Shown here: positions 8,944 to 17,552 of the stretch, in pieces | Numbering within the stretch: the stretch's first letter is position 1 | How the letters are laid out: each line of letters opens with the position of its first letter | Made by a program: the position numbers and the translations under genes | DNA from: Halorubrum hochsteinianum | GTDB lineage: Archaea > Halobacteriota > Halobacteria > Halobacteriales > Haloferacaceae | Assembly: GCF_023702125.1 (NCBI RefSeq) | Contig: NZ_CP098415.1 | Coordinates: 1,922,001-1,986,000, forward strand | Direction: 5' to 3' | DNA: 64,000 bases | Notes under the pieces: generated by a model | What the model was told of the DNA's origin: nothing | The model's database searches: none | The model's input: only the letters and a program-made list of their open reading frames with translations

Positions 8944-9641
8944 GGCAGTGTTCAGATAAGCTGATTCCATGCGAAGGCGAACGATCTGAGCCACTCGTTT
9001 GCTGTTTCTGCTTTGGCGTTGCTAAAACAGTTTGAGAAACTGGTAGTTCTGCGTTTTATCTCACGAAAAACACGTTCGACGCTGTTTCGATTTCCATGTC
9101 GTTCGTATCTGAAATCGAGGCCGTGTTTGTCACAAGCTCGGTGGAGTGGAACCGCACCATCAACGAGAAAGATCGCGTCATCTACGTCGTGTTTGTCGCG
9201 GAGTTCCGTGAAGAACTGATCTGCGATCACGTTCGTTCTTGTTGGCTCAAGCTTTGTATGTAGCAAATCGTTTGACTGAGGATCGACAGCAGCGTACAGC
9301 CAGTATTGTTCATCATCGAGCTGAATCACAGTCTCGTCAACCGCAACGTGATTCGGGCTCCGACCAGCTTCCGGCTGTAGATCGGCTTTGTGTACCCAGT
9401 TATGAACGGTGGATCGAACTCGATCAACACCGAATACCTCAAGAAATGAAACAGTATTCGAAAGCGACAGTCCAGACAAATGGAGCTGAATACTGAGCTT
9501 CATCAACAGTTTCGGTGTTGCCTCTCGCTCCACAAACTCTAAGTTGATCTCGTCTAAACAGCCGCTGAGGCGGTCGTTTTCGGGCATAGATCACTTTGAA
9601 AACGCACCGCCTCACCTTTCAAACCTTATCTGAACACCGCC
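8944..9641. mobile_element. Complete IS6-family insertion sequence, 698 bp
   Basis: Terminal inverted repeats match for 18 bases with one mismatch: GGCAGTGTTCAGATAAG at the left end, and GGCGGTGTTCAGATAAG as the reverse complement of the right end. The element is flanked by a perfect 8-bp direct repeat CTGGACCC at 8936-8943 and 9642-9649, the size IS6-family transposases make. It holds one full-length transposase. An intact duplication argues for recent simple insertion. It lies upstream of the HD gene but leaves that gene's TATA-like box (about 9661-9668) intact. Confidence 0.93.
8952..9587 (-). CDS. IS6-family DDE transposase
   Basis: A 211-residue transposase with no frameshift. The DDE triad is visible: first D in NHVAVDETVIQLDDEQYW, second D in FLVDGAVPLHRAC, and the glutamate in RNSVERVFREIKRRT. 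The N-terminal third is the helix-turn-helix end-binding region (LSLSNTVSFLEVFGV). Length and residues match the haloarchaeal ISH14/ISH15-like group; I cannot assign the exact ISfinder name. The stop codon lies inside the left terminal repeat. Confidence 0.93.
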   Translation of the reverse strand: MPENDRLSGCLDEINLEFVEREATPKLLMKLSIQLHLSGLSLSNTVSFLEVFGVDRVRSTVHNWVHKADLQPEAGRSPNHVAVDETVIQLDDEQYWLYAAVDPQSNDLLHTKLEPTRTNVIADQFFTELRDKHDVDDAIFLVDGAVPLHRACDKHGLDFRYERHGNRNSVERVFREIKRRTTSFSNCFSNAKAETANEWLRSFAFAWNQLI

Positions 9642-9689
9642 CTGGACCCTCCCGAAACGTTTAGATACGCCTGAACAGACGGGTGGCTA

Positions 9690-10865
9690 GTGAAGAACAT
9701 CCGCGATCCGCTCTACGGCTTCATCACCGCCAACGAGACGGAACTGAGTGTGATAAGCACGCCGCCGGTTCAGCGACTCCGCCGGGTCGCCCACCTCGGA
9801 CTGTCGGACGCGGTGTACCCGAGCGCCACGCACTCCCGGTTCGAACACTCGCTGGGGGTCATGCATCTCGCCGGCGAACTGGCCGCGTCGCTGGGACTGC
9901 CCGAGGACGAGGTACAGGCGTACAAGATCGCGGGACTCCTCCACGACGTCGGCCACTCCCCGTTCTCGCACGCCCTCGAAGAGGTGATTGAGGAGCGGTT
10001 GGGGTTCGAACACGAGCGCCAGTCCGAGCGGGTCATCCGCGAGCTTGAGGACCACTACGACCCGGATCCCGAGTTCGTCATCGACATAATTCACGGGCGG
10101 ACGAAGTACGACGTCGTCGCCGGGGACATCGACGCTGACCGACTCGACTATCTTCAACGCGACGCCCGTCGGACCGGGTTCCAGAACAGCAGCGTCGACG
10201 TCCAGACGATCGTCAAGTTCGCGCAGATACGCGATGAGCAGATAGTGTTCGACAAGAAGGCGGTACAGGCGATCGAGGACATGTTCGCGGCTCGGCTCAG
10301 GATGATGAAGACGATCGCCGGGCACCACGCGACGCGGATCGCCGAGGCGATGCTCAGACGGGCGGTGGACGGGTTCCTCGACGACACGTTGTACACGGCG
10401 GAAGACGTTCTGACGTGGGACGACTACCAGCTCCACACCCACCTGCTGGAGTACGATGGACACGAGAATCTCCCCGGGCAGGCCAGCGACCGGCTGTACA
10501 CCCGGATCGCGAATCGGAACCTGTACAAACGCGCGGTCTACGTCAACGAGAACACGATCGGGCGCGAAACCGTCCGCGAGATTGCGACCGAGCACGACGA
10601 TCCGACGCGCATCGAGGAGCGGATCGCGACCGAGGCCGGCGTCCATCACCATCACGTGATAGTGGACCTGCCGTCGCTTCCGAGCGAGGCGAGTACGAAC
10701 GTCCGCATCGCGATGCCGGAGGGGATCCGTGACTTCTCGGACATCTCGCCGACGCCGTCGCACCTCGTCGACGTTCAGCGGCGGAACACGACCCTCGGCG
10801 TGTACTCCCCGCGGAGTGACGTCGACGCCGTGCGATCGGCCGCGCAGGAGTACTTCGCGCTGTGA
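9690..10865 (+). CDS. HD-domain phosphohydrolase (dGTPase/SAMHD1-like)
   Basis: A 391-residue metal-dependent HD phosphohydrolase. The histidine and HD residues are in HSRFEHSLGVMHLAGELA (about residues 50-67) and GLLHDVGHSPFSHALEE (about 86-102), and the last metal ligand in DIDADRLDYLQRDA. The layout matches YdhJ/SAMHD1-like archaeal proteins that hydrolyse nucleotides, most probably dNTPs. It starts with GTG at 9690, about 22 bp after TTTAGATAC. The next gene begins 153 bases later with its own promoter region. Confidence 0.88.
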   Translation: MKNIRDPLYGFITANETELSVISTPPVQRLRRVAHLGLSDAVYPSATHSRFEHSLGVMHLAGELAASLGLPEDEVQAYKIAGLLHDVGHSPFSHALEEVIEERLGFEHERQSERVIRELEDHYDPDPEFVIDIIHGRTKYDVVAGDIDADRLDYLQRDARRTGFQNSSVDVQTIVKFAQIRDEQIVFDKKAVQAIEDMFAARLRMMKTIAGHHATRIAEAMLRRAVDGFLDDTLYTAEDVLTWDDYQLHTHLLEYDGHENLPGQASDRLYTRIANRNLYKRAVYVNENTIGRETVREIATEHDDPTRIEERIATEAGVHHHHVIVDLPSLPSEASTNVRIAMPEGIRDFSDISPTPSHLVDVQRRNTTLGVYSPRSDVDAVRSAAQEYFAL

Positions 10866-11018
10866 TAGCCGTGAGAGACGCCCGAGTCCCCGTCCGGGTC
10901 CGTCGGTCGTTCTGACCGGGTCGTCGCTCCCGGCCGCACGGCGGGCGAGACGGGACGCGCCGCTCGCCCGGATCGCCCCCGTCGTAAGCCACAACCCGCG
11001 GCTCGCCGAAGGGCGACC

Positions 11019-11753
11019 ATGTCGACAGACACCGGTCTGGACGTCACCCTCGTTCGCAACGCGACCGTCCTCGCGACCGTCGGCGGGACGACGTTCCTCG
11101 TCGATCCGCTGTTCGCGGAGCAGGGCGCGACGCCGCCGATCGACGACACCCCGAACGACCGCCGGAACCCGCTCGTGCCGATGCCCGACGTGGACACCTC
11201 GCACGACGCGGTGATCGTCACCCACCGCCACCCCGACCACTGGGACGAGCCCGCGAGGGAGACGCTCGACGACGACGTGCCGCTGTTCTGCCAGCCCGAG
11301 GAGGCGGACGCGTTCGTCGACGAGGGGTTCACCGACGTGCGACCCGTCGAGGAGACGGCGTCGTTCGACGGGGTCACCCTCCGCCGGACGCCGGGGCGAC
11401 ACGGCCACGGCGAACTGGCCGAGCGGATGGGACCGGTCTCGGGGTTCGTCCTCGACGGTGACGAGACGCTGTACGTCGCCGGCGACACGGTGTGGTACGA
11501 GCCGGTCGCGGAGACGCTGGCCGAGTTCGACCCGGACGCCGTCCTCCTCAACGGCGGCGCGGCGCGGTTCAACCAAGGAGAGCCGATCACGATGGGCGTC
11601 GACGATGTCGCCGCCGTGCGCGAGGCCACCGACGCCACGGTCGCCGTGGTCCACATGGAGGCGATCAACCACTGCCTGCTGTCGCGCGAGGAACTGCGCG
11701 CGGAGACGGCGGACGTGCTGGTCCCGGAGGACGGCGAGCGGATCGAGTTCTGA
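11019..11753 (+). CDS. MBL-fold metallohydrolase
   Basis: A 244-residue protein of the UlaG-like/beta-lactamase-fold group. The metal-binding motif is THRHPDHWDEPA, a variant HxHxDH with an extra residue before the second His. Further ligands are in YVAGDTVWYE and VVHMEAINHCLLS. FLVDPLF near the N-terminus is typical of the UlaG subgroup. The substrate is unknown. It is a single-gene unit. Confidence 0.85.
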   Translation: MSTDTGLDVTLVRNATVLATVGGTTFLVDPLFAEQGATPPIDDTPNDRRNPLVPMPDVDTSHDAVIVTHRHPDHWDEPARETLDDDVPLFCQPEEADAFVDEGFTDVRPVEETASFDGVTLRRTPGRHGHGELAERMGPVSGFVLDGDETLYVAGDTVWYEPVAETLAEFDPDAVLLNGGAARFNQGEPITMGVDDVAAVREATDATVAVVHMEAINHCLLSREELRAETADVLVPEDGERIEF

Positions 11754-11872
11754 CCCCGCGCCTGCCCGGAGTTTTCGTCTCCGTCTGACTCGACTCTCTG
11801 CGGTACCCGACGACCACCGCCGCCGACCGGCGGCCCGGGAGGGTTTATGAGCCGGCGCGAACACCCCCTCTC

Positions 11873-12433
11873 ATGACGCAACCGCAGCCCGGCGAGCAGT
11901 TGGTCGGCGCGTACCTCCGCGTCATCGAGGCGTGCGACCTCGTGACGTACAACCAGCGGTCGATGGAGCGGGGCGACCAGATGGAGCTCGACGTGCTCGG
12001 CGTGAAGTCGACGCCGGAGGGCCAGCGGATCTTCGCCTGCGAGGTGATCACCCACCTCGACGGGCAGCTCTACTCCGGGTCGCCGGACACCGACCAGTGG
12101 GCCGACTACGGCGACGACAGCTACCAGTACAGCTTAGAGCGGATCACGGAGAAGTTCGAGCGCATCGTCGCCTACCTGCGGGGGGTGTTCGACGACCTCG
12201 AACTGGCCGAAATACAGCTGTGGGCACCCTACGTCAGCGAAGGGCATCAAACGGACGGGCTGGCCGAAGTCGCCGAGCGGATCGAGGCCGACCACGGCGT
12301 CACGGTGCGGCTCGTGCTCAACGAGACGTACACGGCGCGGATGACCGACCTCCGCGAGGCGGCGGGCTCGTCGACGAAGGACTACAGCGAGACCGGGTTC
12401 CGCTACCTCCAGATCCTCGAAGGGCTGCGGTAA
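11873..12433 (+). CDS. Haloarchaeal protein of unknown function, possible PD-(D/E)XK-like fold
   Basis: 186 residues that I do not recognise by name. The segment MELDVLGVKSTPEG followed by IFACEVITHLDG has the acid-strand-acid pattern of PD-(D/E)XK folds (D in ELDV, E in CEV), but the usual lysine is replaced by T/H. Catalysis is therefore doubtful. A later RYLQILEG ends the protein. The start follows TTTATGAGCC about 25 bp upstream. It sits alone between the MBL and FKBP genes. Confidence 0.7.
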   Translation: MTQPQPGEQLVGAYLRVIEACDLVTYNQRSMERGDQMELDVLGVKSTPEGQRIFACEVITHLDGQLYSGSPDTDQWADYGDDSYQYSLERITEKFERIVAYLRGVFDDLELAEIQLWAPYVSEGHQTDGLAEVAERIEADHGVTVRLVLNETYTARMTDLREAAGSSTKDYSETGFRYLQILEGLR

Positions 12434-12539
12434 GAGACCGCAAACGAAGCGGGGTCCCGGAGCGCAGCCCGCTTCGACCGGATCGCCGCGTCCGCGCGGA
12501 CGGACGCCGGCGCGAACCGCCGTTGCGGTCCCCGAGCGA

Positions 12540-13013
12540 TCAGTCGACGTTCAGGATTTCGATTTCGAACTCCAGCGTCTCCCCGGCGAGGTCGGGGTTG
12601 AAGTCCACCCGCACGACCTCCTCGTCGACGTGGACCACGTCGCCCAACTGACCGCCCTGTGCTTCGAGCTGGTCGCCCTCCTCGGGGAGCTGTCCGCCGA
12701 GCATCTCTCGGAGCTGCTCCGTCTCGAACTCCCGAACGCGCTCGTCGGTCCGCTCGCCGTACGCCTTTTCAGGAGGGATAGTGAGGGTCGCCGTCTCCCC
12801 GGACTCCAGCCCCACGAGTCCCTCGTCCATTCCCTCGATGACCTCCTCGGCCCCCACTTCGACCGTCAGCGGCGCGAACTCCCTGTCGGGCTGTGCCTCC
12901 GCCAGACCGGTCTCCGCGGCCACGTCCTCCCGCGAGGTGTCGAAGATGGTCTCGTCGTCGTCCAGTCGGCCGATGTACTCCAGCGTCACGGAATCGCCAG
13001 TAGATATCGCCAC
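12540..13013 (-). CDS. FKBP-type peptidyl-prolyl cis-trans isomerase (SlyD-like)
   Basis: Folding helper with an FKBP domain and an inserted flap. The 157 residues open with DSVTLEYIGRLDDDETIFDTS, then APLTVEVGAEEVIEGMDEGL and TATLTIPPEKAYGERTDE, the SlyD/archaeal short FKBP signature. The C-terminus is VDFNPDLAGETLEFEIEIL. The GTG at 13013 is preferred because the longer upstream frame is basic and low-complexity, unlike haloarchaeal protein. Confidence 0.88.
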   Translation of the reverse strand: MAISTGDSVTLEYIGRLDDDETIFDTSREDVAAETGLAEAQPDREFAPLTVEVGAEEVIEGMDEGLVGLESGETATLTIPPEKAYGERTDERVREFETEQLREMLGGQLPEEGDQLEAQGGQLGDVVHVDEEVVRVDFNPDLAGETLEFEIEILNVD

Positions 13014-13158
13014 ACGGAGGTAAGACGCGCCACACGGGAAAGGCCGTCGTAGCGCGGACGGCGGTCGCGGCCCGCCCGCGGCGAGACCCTCCGCTCGTCT
13101 CGCGTGGTTCAATTCTCCGCGGAGCCTCGCGGCTCGCGGTGTTGCTCGCCACGAGAAG

Positions 13159-13232
13159 GTCCGGGTGCGAGAATTGAACCCGCGTCTCAGCCTCCACAAG
13201 GCTGAAGGATAGTCCACTACCCTAACCCGGAC
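13159..13232 (-). tRNA. tRNA-His (anticodon GTG)
   Basis: On the minus strand the acceptor arm TCCGGGT pairs with ACCCGGA. The anticodon stem CAGCC/GGCTG encloses loop TTGTGGA with anticodon GTG, and the T-loop is GGTTCAATTC. The histidine-specific G-1 opposite C73 is genome-encoded, as expected for archaeal tRNA-His. No intron and no encoded CCA. No integrase gene lies beside it, so it is not an occupied attachment site here. Confidence 0.95.
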
Positions 13233-13395
13233 ACGCGTCGTCAACTACCCCGCTTCGATAAATAACGGTTACGACTCCCGGACGGCGTGGCAGAGAGTGG
13301 CGACCGTGGGTGGATGGCGCGTCGGACCCGGCCGCCGGCCCCGTTCTCGACCACCGCGTCGTTTTTGAGGGTCGCGGGCGTAACGACGCCAACTC

Positions 13396-13851
13396 GTGGC
13401 CTTTACCGACAAGATCTACGTGAAGAACCACCGGCAGCTCGCCTCCCAGCTGGAAACGAACATCCCCAAGGGGGCGTTCGCCGGCGCGACGCTCGATCTG
13501 CTGTTCACCGGCGACGGCCTCTCGAAGCTCGACGAGACGACCCGGGACCGCGTCCTCGACTTCGCCGAGGACTTCCTCGACTGCGACTGCGATTCGAACC
13601 CCTACTGCGGCTGCCCCGAGGAGAAGTTCATGCGCTACGTCCTCGAACTGCGCGCCGAGGGACTGGGGCCGCAGGCCATCGTCGACGTGATGACCGACGA
13701 CTACATGGTGTACGCGTACACCGGCGACGTGCTCTCGTTCCTCGACGACTCCGTCCGGAAGCTGGAGGCCATCGAGACGCTCGCCGACGTCGACGGCAAC
13801 GGCGAGATGTCCGAGCGGGCCCGAAAGCGGAAGCGGGAGCTGTCCGGGTAG
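13396..13851 (+). CDS. Conserved haloarchaeal DUF5814-like protein
   Basis: 151 residues starting from GTG. They contain a tight cysteine cluster, LDCDCDSNPYCGCPEEKF (about residues 61-78), that could bind zinc or iron. Next comes a helical segment, then VMTDDYMVYAYTGDVLSFLDD. The sequence recalls the DUF5814 region otherwise found attached to haloarchaeal helicases; here it is free-standing. The function is unknown. Confidence 0.75.
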   Translation: MAFTDKIYVKNHRQLASQLETNIPKGAFAGATLDLLFTGDGLSKLDETTRDRVLDFAEDFLDCDCDSNPYCGCPEEKFMRYVLELRAEGLGPQAIVDVMTDDYMVYAYTGDVLSFLDDSVRKLEAIETLADVDGNGEMSERARKRKRELSG

Positions 13852-13893
13852 CGATCGGAGCGTTCGGTCGCCGCGGGGACGGACCCGTCGGAC

Positions 13894-15396
13894 TCAGTCG
13901 TCTTCGGGCGACGCGACGCCCGGTCCGATCTCTTCTGTCGACGGGCCCTCCTCCGTGAGGTTCCCGTCGCGCCAGGTGTCGCGCTCGAACCAGAGGTACG
14001 CGACGACCCCGCCGACGACGTTCGAGACGGGGAAGGCGATCCACAGCCCCATCGCGCCGAGGGGGTCGGCGGCGACCCACGCCACCGGGAGCCGGACGAA
14101 CCCGAGCGTGATCAGGGAGATGACGGCCGCGATCATCGTGTGGCCCGCGCCGCGGAAGCCGCCGGTGTACGCGCGCATCACGCCGATGAACCCGAAGGAG
14201 AGGCCGCTCACGCGGAGGAACGTCGTCGCGTGGTCGACCACGGCCGGGTCCGGGGAGAAGACGCCCGCGATCGGTCTCGCGGCGAGGACGATGACCCCGC
14301 CGCCGACCGTGAGCAGGACGAGCATGGCGCGCGCCCCGAAGTGGTTCGTGTCGGCCGCGCGGTCCAGCTCCCCCGCGCCGATGTTCTGTCCGGTCATCGT
14401 CTCGATCCCCTGCGAGACGGCGAGCGCCGGCAGGAAGATCACGGAGAAGATCCGCGTCCCGATGCCGTACGCCCCGCTGACCGCGTTCGGGAACGTCGCG
14501 ACCACGACGAGGAGCGCGGTGATAGACACCGACCGCGCCGCCCCCTCCGCGGAGGCCGGCAGCCCGATACCGATGACGGTCTTCCCGAACTCGGGGTCCG
14601 GGAGCATCTCCGAGAGCCGGATCTGAACCCCCCGGTCGCCGCGGAACATGATCCGGAGGCCGACGAGGAGCGCGAGGGCCCGCGAGCCGACGGTGGCGAT
14701 CGCAGCGCCGGCGATCCCCCAGCCGGTGAATCCGGTCGCGTCGAGCGCCGCGGCCTCCAGTCCGCCGAGTCCGAGGACGGCGAACAGGGGGTTCGCGTCG
14801 AACCCGAAGATGAATATCGGGTCGAGGAGGATGTTGAGGACCACCGAGCCGGCCATGACGTACATCGGCGTCACGGTGTCGCCGTAGCCGCGCATGAGCG
14901 CCATGAACACCGCGAAGCCGAAGACGGCGAACAGCCCCACCGCGTAGACGCGCATGTACTCGACGACGAGCGGCGCGACCGTCTCGTTCACGCCGAGGAG
15001 CGCCGTGATGTCGTCGACGAAGACGTACCCCAGCACGCCCAGCACGACGGAGATGACGGCCGCGTAGGCCATCGTCTGGGAGGCGGCGTACGCGGCGCGC
15101 TCCTCGTTTCCGGCCCCGGTGTGTTGGGCGACGAGGACGCTCCCCGCGACGGAGACGCCGAGCGCCAGCGAGATCATCAGGAAGACGATGGGGAACGCGA
15201 ACGTGATCGCGGACAGCGCCTCGGTGCTGTAGCGGCCGAGCCAGAACGTATCGGCGAGGTTGTACAGCACCTGAAAGAGGTTCTGGACGACGATCGGTAA
15301 AGAGAGGAAAAACAGCGGCCAGCCGATGTCGCCCGAGGTGAGGTCCAGGTCGTCGGCCCCCTTGAACAGCGAGTCGACCGCGTCGCGGAGTCCCAT
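13894..15396 (-). CDS. MATE-family multidrug exporter
   Basis: A 500-residue cation-coupled efflux pump with about 12 transmembrane segments in two homologous halves. FFLSLPIVVQNLFQVLYNLADTFW opens the first half, and IGIGLPASAEGAARSVSI opens the second. An acidic tail ends the protein. Its ATG overlaps the stop of a 36-codon ORF (TGATG), so translation is probably coupled. A TetR-type palindrome lies at the promoter of that ORF. Substrates cannot be predicted. Confidence 0.9.
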   Translation of the reverse strand: MGLRDAVDSLFKGADDLDLTSGDIGWPLFFLSLPIVVQNLFQVLYNLADTFWLGRYSTEALSAITFAFPIVFLMISLALGVSVAGSVLVAQHTGAGNEERAAYAASQTMAYAAVISVVLGVLGYVFVDDITALLGVNETVAPLVVEYMRVYAVGLFAVFGFAVFMALMRGYGDTVTPMYVMAGSVVLNILLDPIFIFGFDANPLFAVLGLGGLEAAALDATGFTGWGIAGAAIATVGSRALALLVGLRIMFRGDRGVQIRLSEMLPDPEFGKTVIGIGLPASAEGAARSVSITALLVVVATFPNAVSGAYGIGTRIFSVIFLPALAVSQGIETMTGQNIGAGELDRAADTNHFGARAMLVLLTVGGGVIVLAARPIAGVFSPDPAVVDHATTFLRVSGLSFGFIGVMRAYTGGFRGAGHTMIAAVISLITLGFVRLPVAWVAADPLGAMGLWIAFPVSNVVGGVVAYLWFERDTWRDGNLTEEGPSTEEIGPGVASPEDD

Positions 15397-15506
15397 CAGC
15401 GGGTCACCTCCGGGAGGGCCGCGCCGTCCCGCCCGTCCAGGGGACTGTGCGCGCCGCGGAGGGGACTGTGTGAAGTGTCGGGGATCGGTCGGTCCGTGTC
15501 GTCCAT
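15396..15506 (-). CDS. 36-residue leader ORF overlapping the MATE gene
   Basis: ATG at 15506, stop TGA overlapping the MATE ATG by one base. The short acidic peptide begins MDDTDRPIPDTSHSP. Inside it, the nonamer CACAGTCCC recurs in the pattern HSPL twice. No family is recognised. Because the likely promoter and operator lie just upstream, this ORF should be the first translated unit of the MATE message. Alternatively it is untranslated leader that happens to be open. Confidence 0.45.
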   Translation of the reverse strand: MDDTDRPIPDTSHSPLRGAHSPLDGRDGAALPEVTR

Positions 15507-15523
15507 TCGATCGGTGTCGATAC

Positions 15524-15537
15524 TGACTGGTCAGTCA
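15524..15537. promoter_or_regulatory. TetR-like operator palindrome TGACTG-GT-CAGTCA
   Basis: Two perfect 6-bp arms around a GT centre, placed 18-31 bp before the ATG at 15506. That is where the TATA box and transcription start of the MATE transcript would be. Its form is like operators of TetR-family regulators of efflux pumps. No tetR gene is adjacent in this window. Confidence 0.55.
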
Positions 15538-15665
15538 AAAACGTTCGGAAGCCGGCGGGCGGCGGGGCGGCGGCTCGGCGTTTCCCGGGGGAGGAAGGGG
15601 CCGGACCTTCCCGGACGCGGAGAGCGGCCGAACGGTCTAAGTGCGCGCGCGCCCGAAATCGGTCA

Positions 15666-16562
15666 ATGAGTATTCGGCCCGCGTGGCTAACGTTCAGGCG
15701 ATACGCGGCGGCGACGACGGGGATGACGCTCGTCCTCTTCTCGCTCGGCGTCTACACGGCGGCGACCGGGTCCGGGCTGGCGTGTCAGGCCCAGTGGCCG
15801 CTGTGTTCCGACCAGCTCATCCCGGCGCTCACGATCAACCCCGACTTCATCGAGTGGTTCCACCGGGTGTGGGCGATGGTCACCGGCTTCCTCATCATCG
15901 GGGTCGCCGGGTGGACGTGGCTCGGCTCCGGATTCGAGCGCCGCACGAAGCTCGCGGCCACGCTGGCGGTCGCGATTTTGCCGCTCCAGATCACCGTCGG
16001 GGCGATCACCGTCACCCTCAGCGGGCTCGTCCCCGGCGGGTACACGGTGTCGACGCACGCGGCGCACCTGATCGTGGCGCTGACGATCTTCACGCTGCTC
16101 GGACTGGCGACGATCTGGGGCGGCGGGCGCGGGAACGCGCGGCTGCTCCGCGTCGCCGCGGGGATCGCGGTCGCGGGGATCGTCGCCAGCGCGGTCTTCT
16201 CGCGGGCGGTTCCGTTCCTCACCTACGCCCCGCCCGCGCAGGCGGCCTTCTACGTCACCGGGCTCGCCGGGCACCTCGGGCTCGTCGCGACGATCGCGTA
16301 CGCGACGGAGGCGGCCCGGAACCGGTACGACGGGCTCGACGCCGGCACCGCCGGGACGGTCCGCGCGCTCGCCGCCGGGTCGATGGCCGCGCTCGTCGGC
16401 ACGCTGCTGCTCGGCCGCGACCTCGTGTTGTACACGGCGACGTGGCAGCAGATCAACCTCGTCGCGCTCGGCGTCGCGGTCGCGCTCGCCGCGGGCGCGG
16501 CGTGGACCCTCCGCGGCGTCGACGAGGTGCGCGACGGCACCGCGCCGATCGGCGGCGACTGA
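15666..16562 (+). CDS. ctaA: Heme A synthase (CtaA/COX15 family)
   Basis: Membrane enzyme that oxidises heme O to heme A for terminal oxidases. 298 residues with about eight hydrophobic segments. The first conserved histidine is in EWFHRVWAMVTGF and others are in STHAAHLIVALTIF. The extracellular cysteine pair is in SGLACQAQWPLCSDQLIP, as in the long CtaA type. The start follows a promoter-poor GC-rich spacer; no other cytochrome genes are near. Confidence 0.9.
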   Translation: MSIRPAWLTFRRYAAATTGMTLVLFSLGVYTAATGSGLACQAQWPLCSDQLIPALTINPDFIEWFHRVWAMVTGFLIIGVAGWTWLGSGFERRTKLAATLAVAILPLQITVGAITVTLSGLVPGGYTVSTHAAHLIVALTIFTLLGLATIWGGGRGNARLLRVAAGIAVAGIVASAVFSRAVPFLTYAPPAQAAFYVTGLAGHLGLVATIAYATEAARNRYDGLDAGTAGTVRALAAGSMAALVGTLLLGRDLVLYTATWQQINLVALGVAVALAAGAAWTLRGVDEVRDGTAPIGGD

Positions 16563-16697
16563 CCGCGCGGGTCGGCCGCGAACCGGTCCCCCGACGCCGC
16601 GTACGTCCGGAACGACCCTGTCAGATCCACGGCGTGCGGCAAGTATTGCTGATCTGCGGTCGAAACGTTGAAACCGTGATCAACCGAGCAACGGTGT

Positions 16698-17519
16698 ATG
16701 GACGAACCCAGTTCGCTGGATCGGAGACAGTACCTGACCGCGGTCGGCGCGACCGGCCTGGCGGCCACCGCCGGCTGTATCGGCGGCGGCGGCGACGGCA
16801 GCGAGACGATCACGATCGGCTCGGACATCCCGTACCCCCCCTTCGAGTACCGGAACGAGGCGGGCGACCTCGTCGGGTTCGACGTGGAGATCGCCGAGGC
16901 GGTGTTCGGCGAGCAGCTCGACCGGGAGTTCGAGTTCCAGGAGACCTCCTTCGACGGGATCATCGCGTCGCTGAACAACGCGAACTTCCGCGTCATCATG
17001 AGCGCGATGACGATCAACGAGTCGCGGGCCGAGCGCGTCGACTTCTCCGACCCGTACTTCACCGCGTACCAGACCGTCCTGCTGCTGAAGGACAGCGACA
17101 TCACCTCCCGGGAGGACCTCCGCGGCGAGGCCGTCGGCGTCCAGAAGGGAACGACCGGCGAGGCGGCCGCCGAGGACCTCCAAGCGGAGTTCGACGGCGA
17201 ACTCGAGATCGAGAGCTACGACCAGATCAACGGCGCGTTCGACGCGCTGCTCAACAACCAGGTGTCGGCCGTCATCAACGACAACACGGTGAGCGGCGAG
17301 TTCGCCGCGGAGAACGACGACGTCGAGTTCCTGGAGGGCGACGGTGTCGCGTCAGACCGCGACGACGCACCGCCGTACCTCACGCTGACGGTCGAGGAGT
17401 ACGGGATCGCGTTCCGGCAGGACGACGACGAGTTCCGAGAGGCGGTCAACGAGGCCATCCAGGCGATCCGCGACGACGGGACGTACGACGAAATCTACGA
17501 CGAGTACTTCCAGGCCTGA
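16698..17519 (+). CDS. Amino-acid ABC transporter, Tat lipoprotein substrate-binding protein
   Basis: Extracellular binding protein of the polar amino acid (family 3) type, 273 residues. The N-terminus has the twin-arginine DRRQYLTAVGATGL followed by a lipobox ending ATAGC, so it is Tat-exported and lipid-anchored like most haloarchaeal binding proteins. The fold is marked by PYPPFEYRNEAGDLVGFDVE and FSDPYFTAYQTVLL. It is the first gene of a three-gene operon with permease and ATPase. The ligand is probably a polar or basic amino acid. Confidence 0.92.
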   Translation: MDEPSSLDRRQYLTAVGATGLAATAGCIGGGGDGSETITIGSDIPYPPFEYRNEAGDLVGFDVEIAEAVFGEQLDREFEFQETSFDGIIASLNNANFRVIMSAMTINESRAERVDFSDPYFTAYQTVLLLKDSDITSREDLRGEAVGVQKGTTGEAAAEDLQAEFDGELEIESYDQINGAFDALLNNQVSAVINDNTVSGEFAAENDDVEFLEGDGVASDRDDAPPYLTLTVEEYGIAFRQDDDEFREAVNEAIQAIRDDGTYDEIYDEYFQA

Positions 17520-17552
17520 GTCTCCCCGCTTCGTCGTTTCACCTGATACCCA

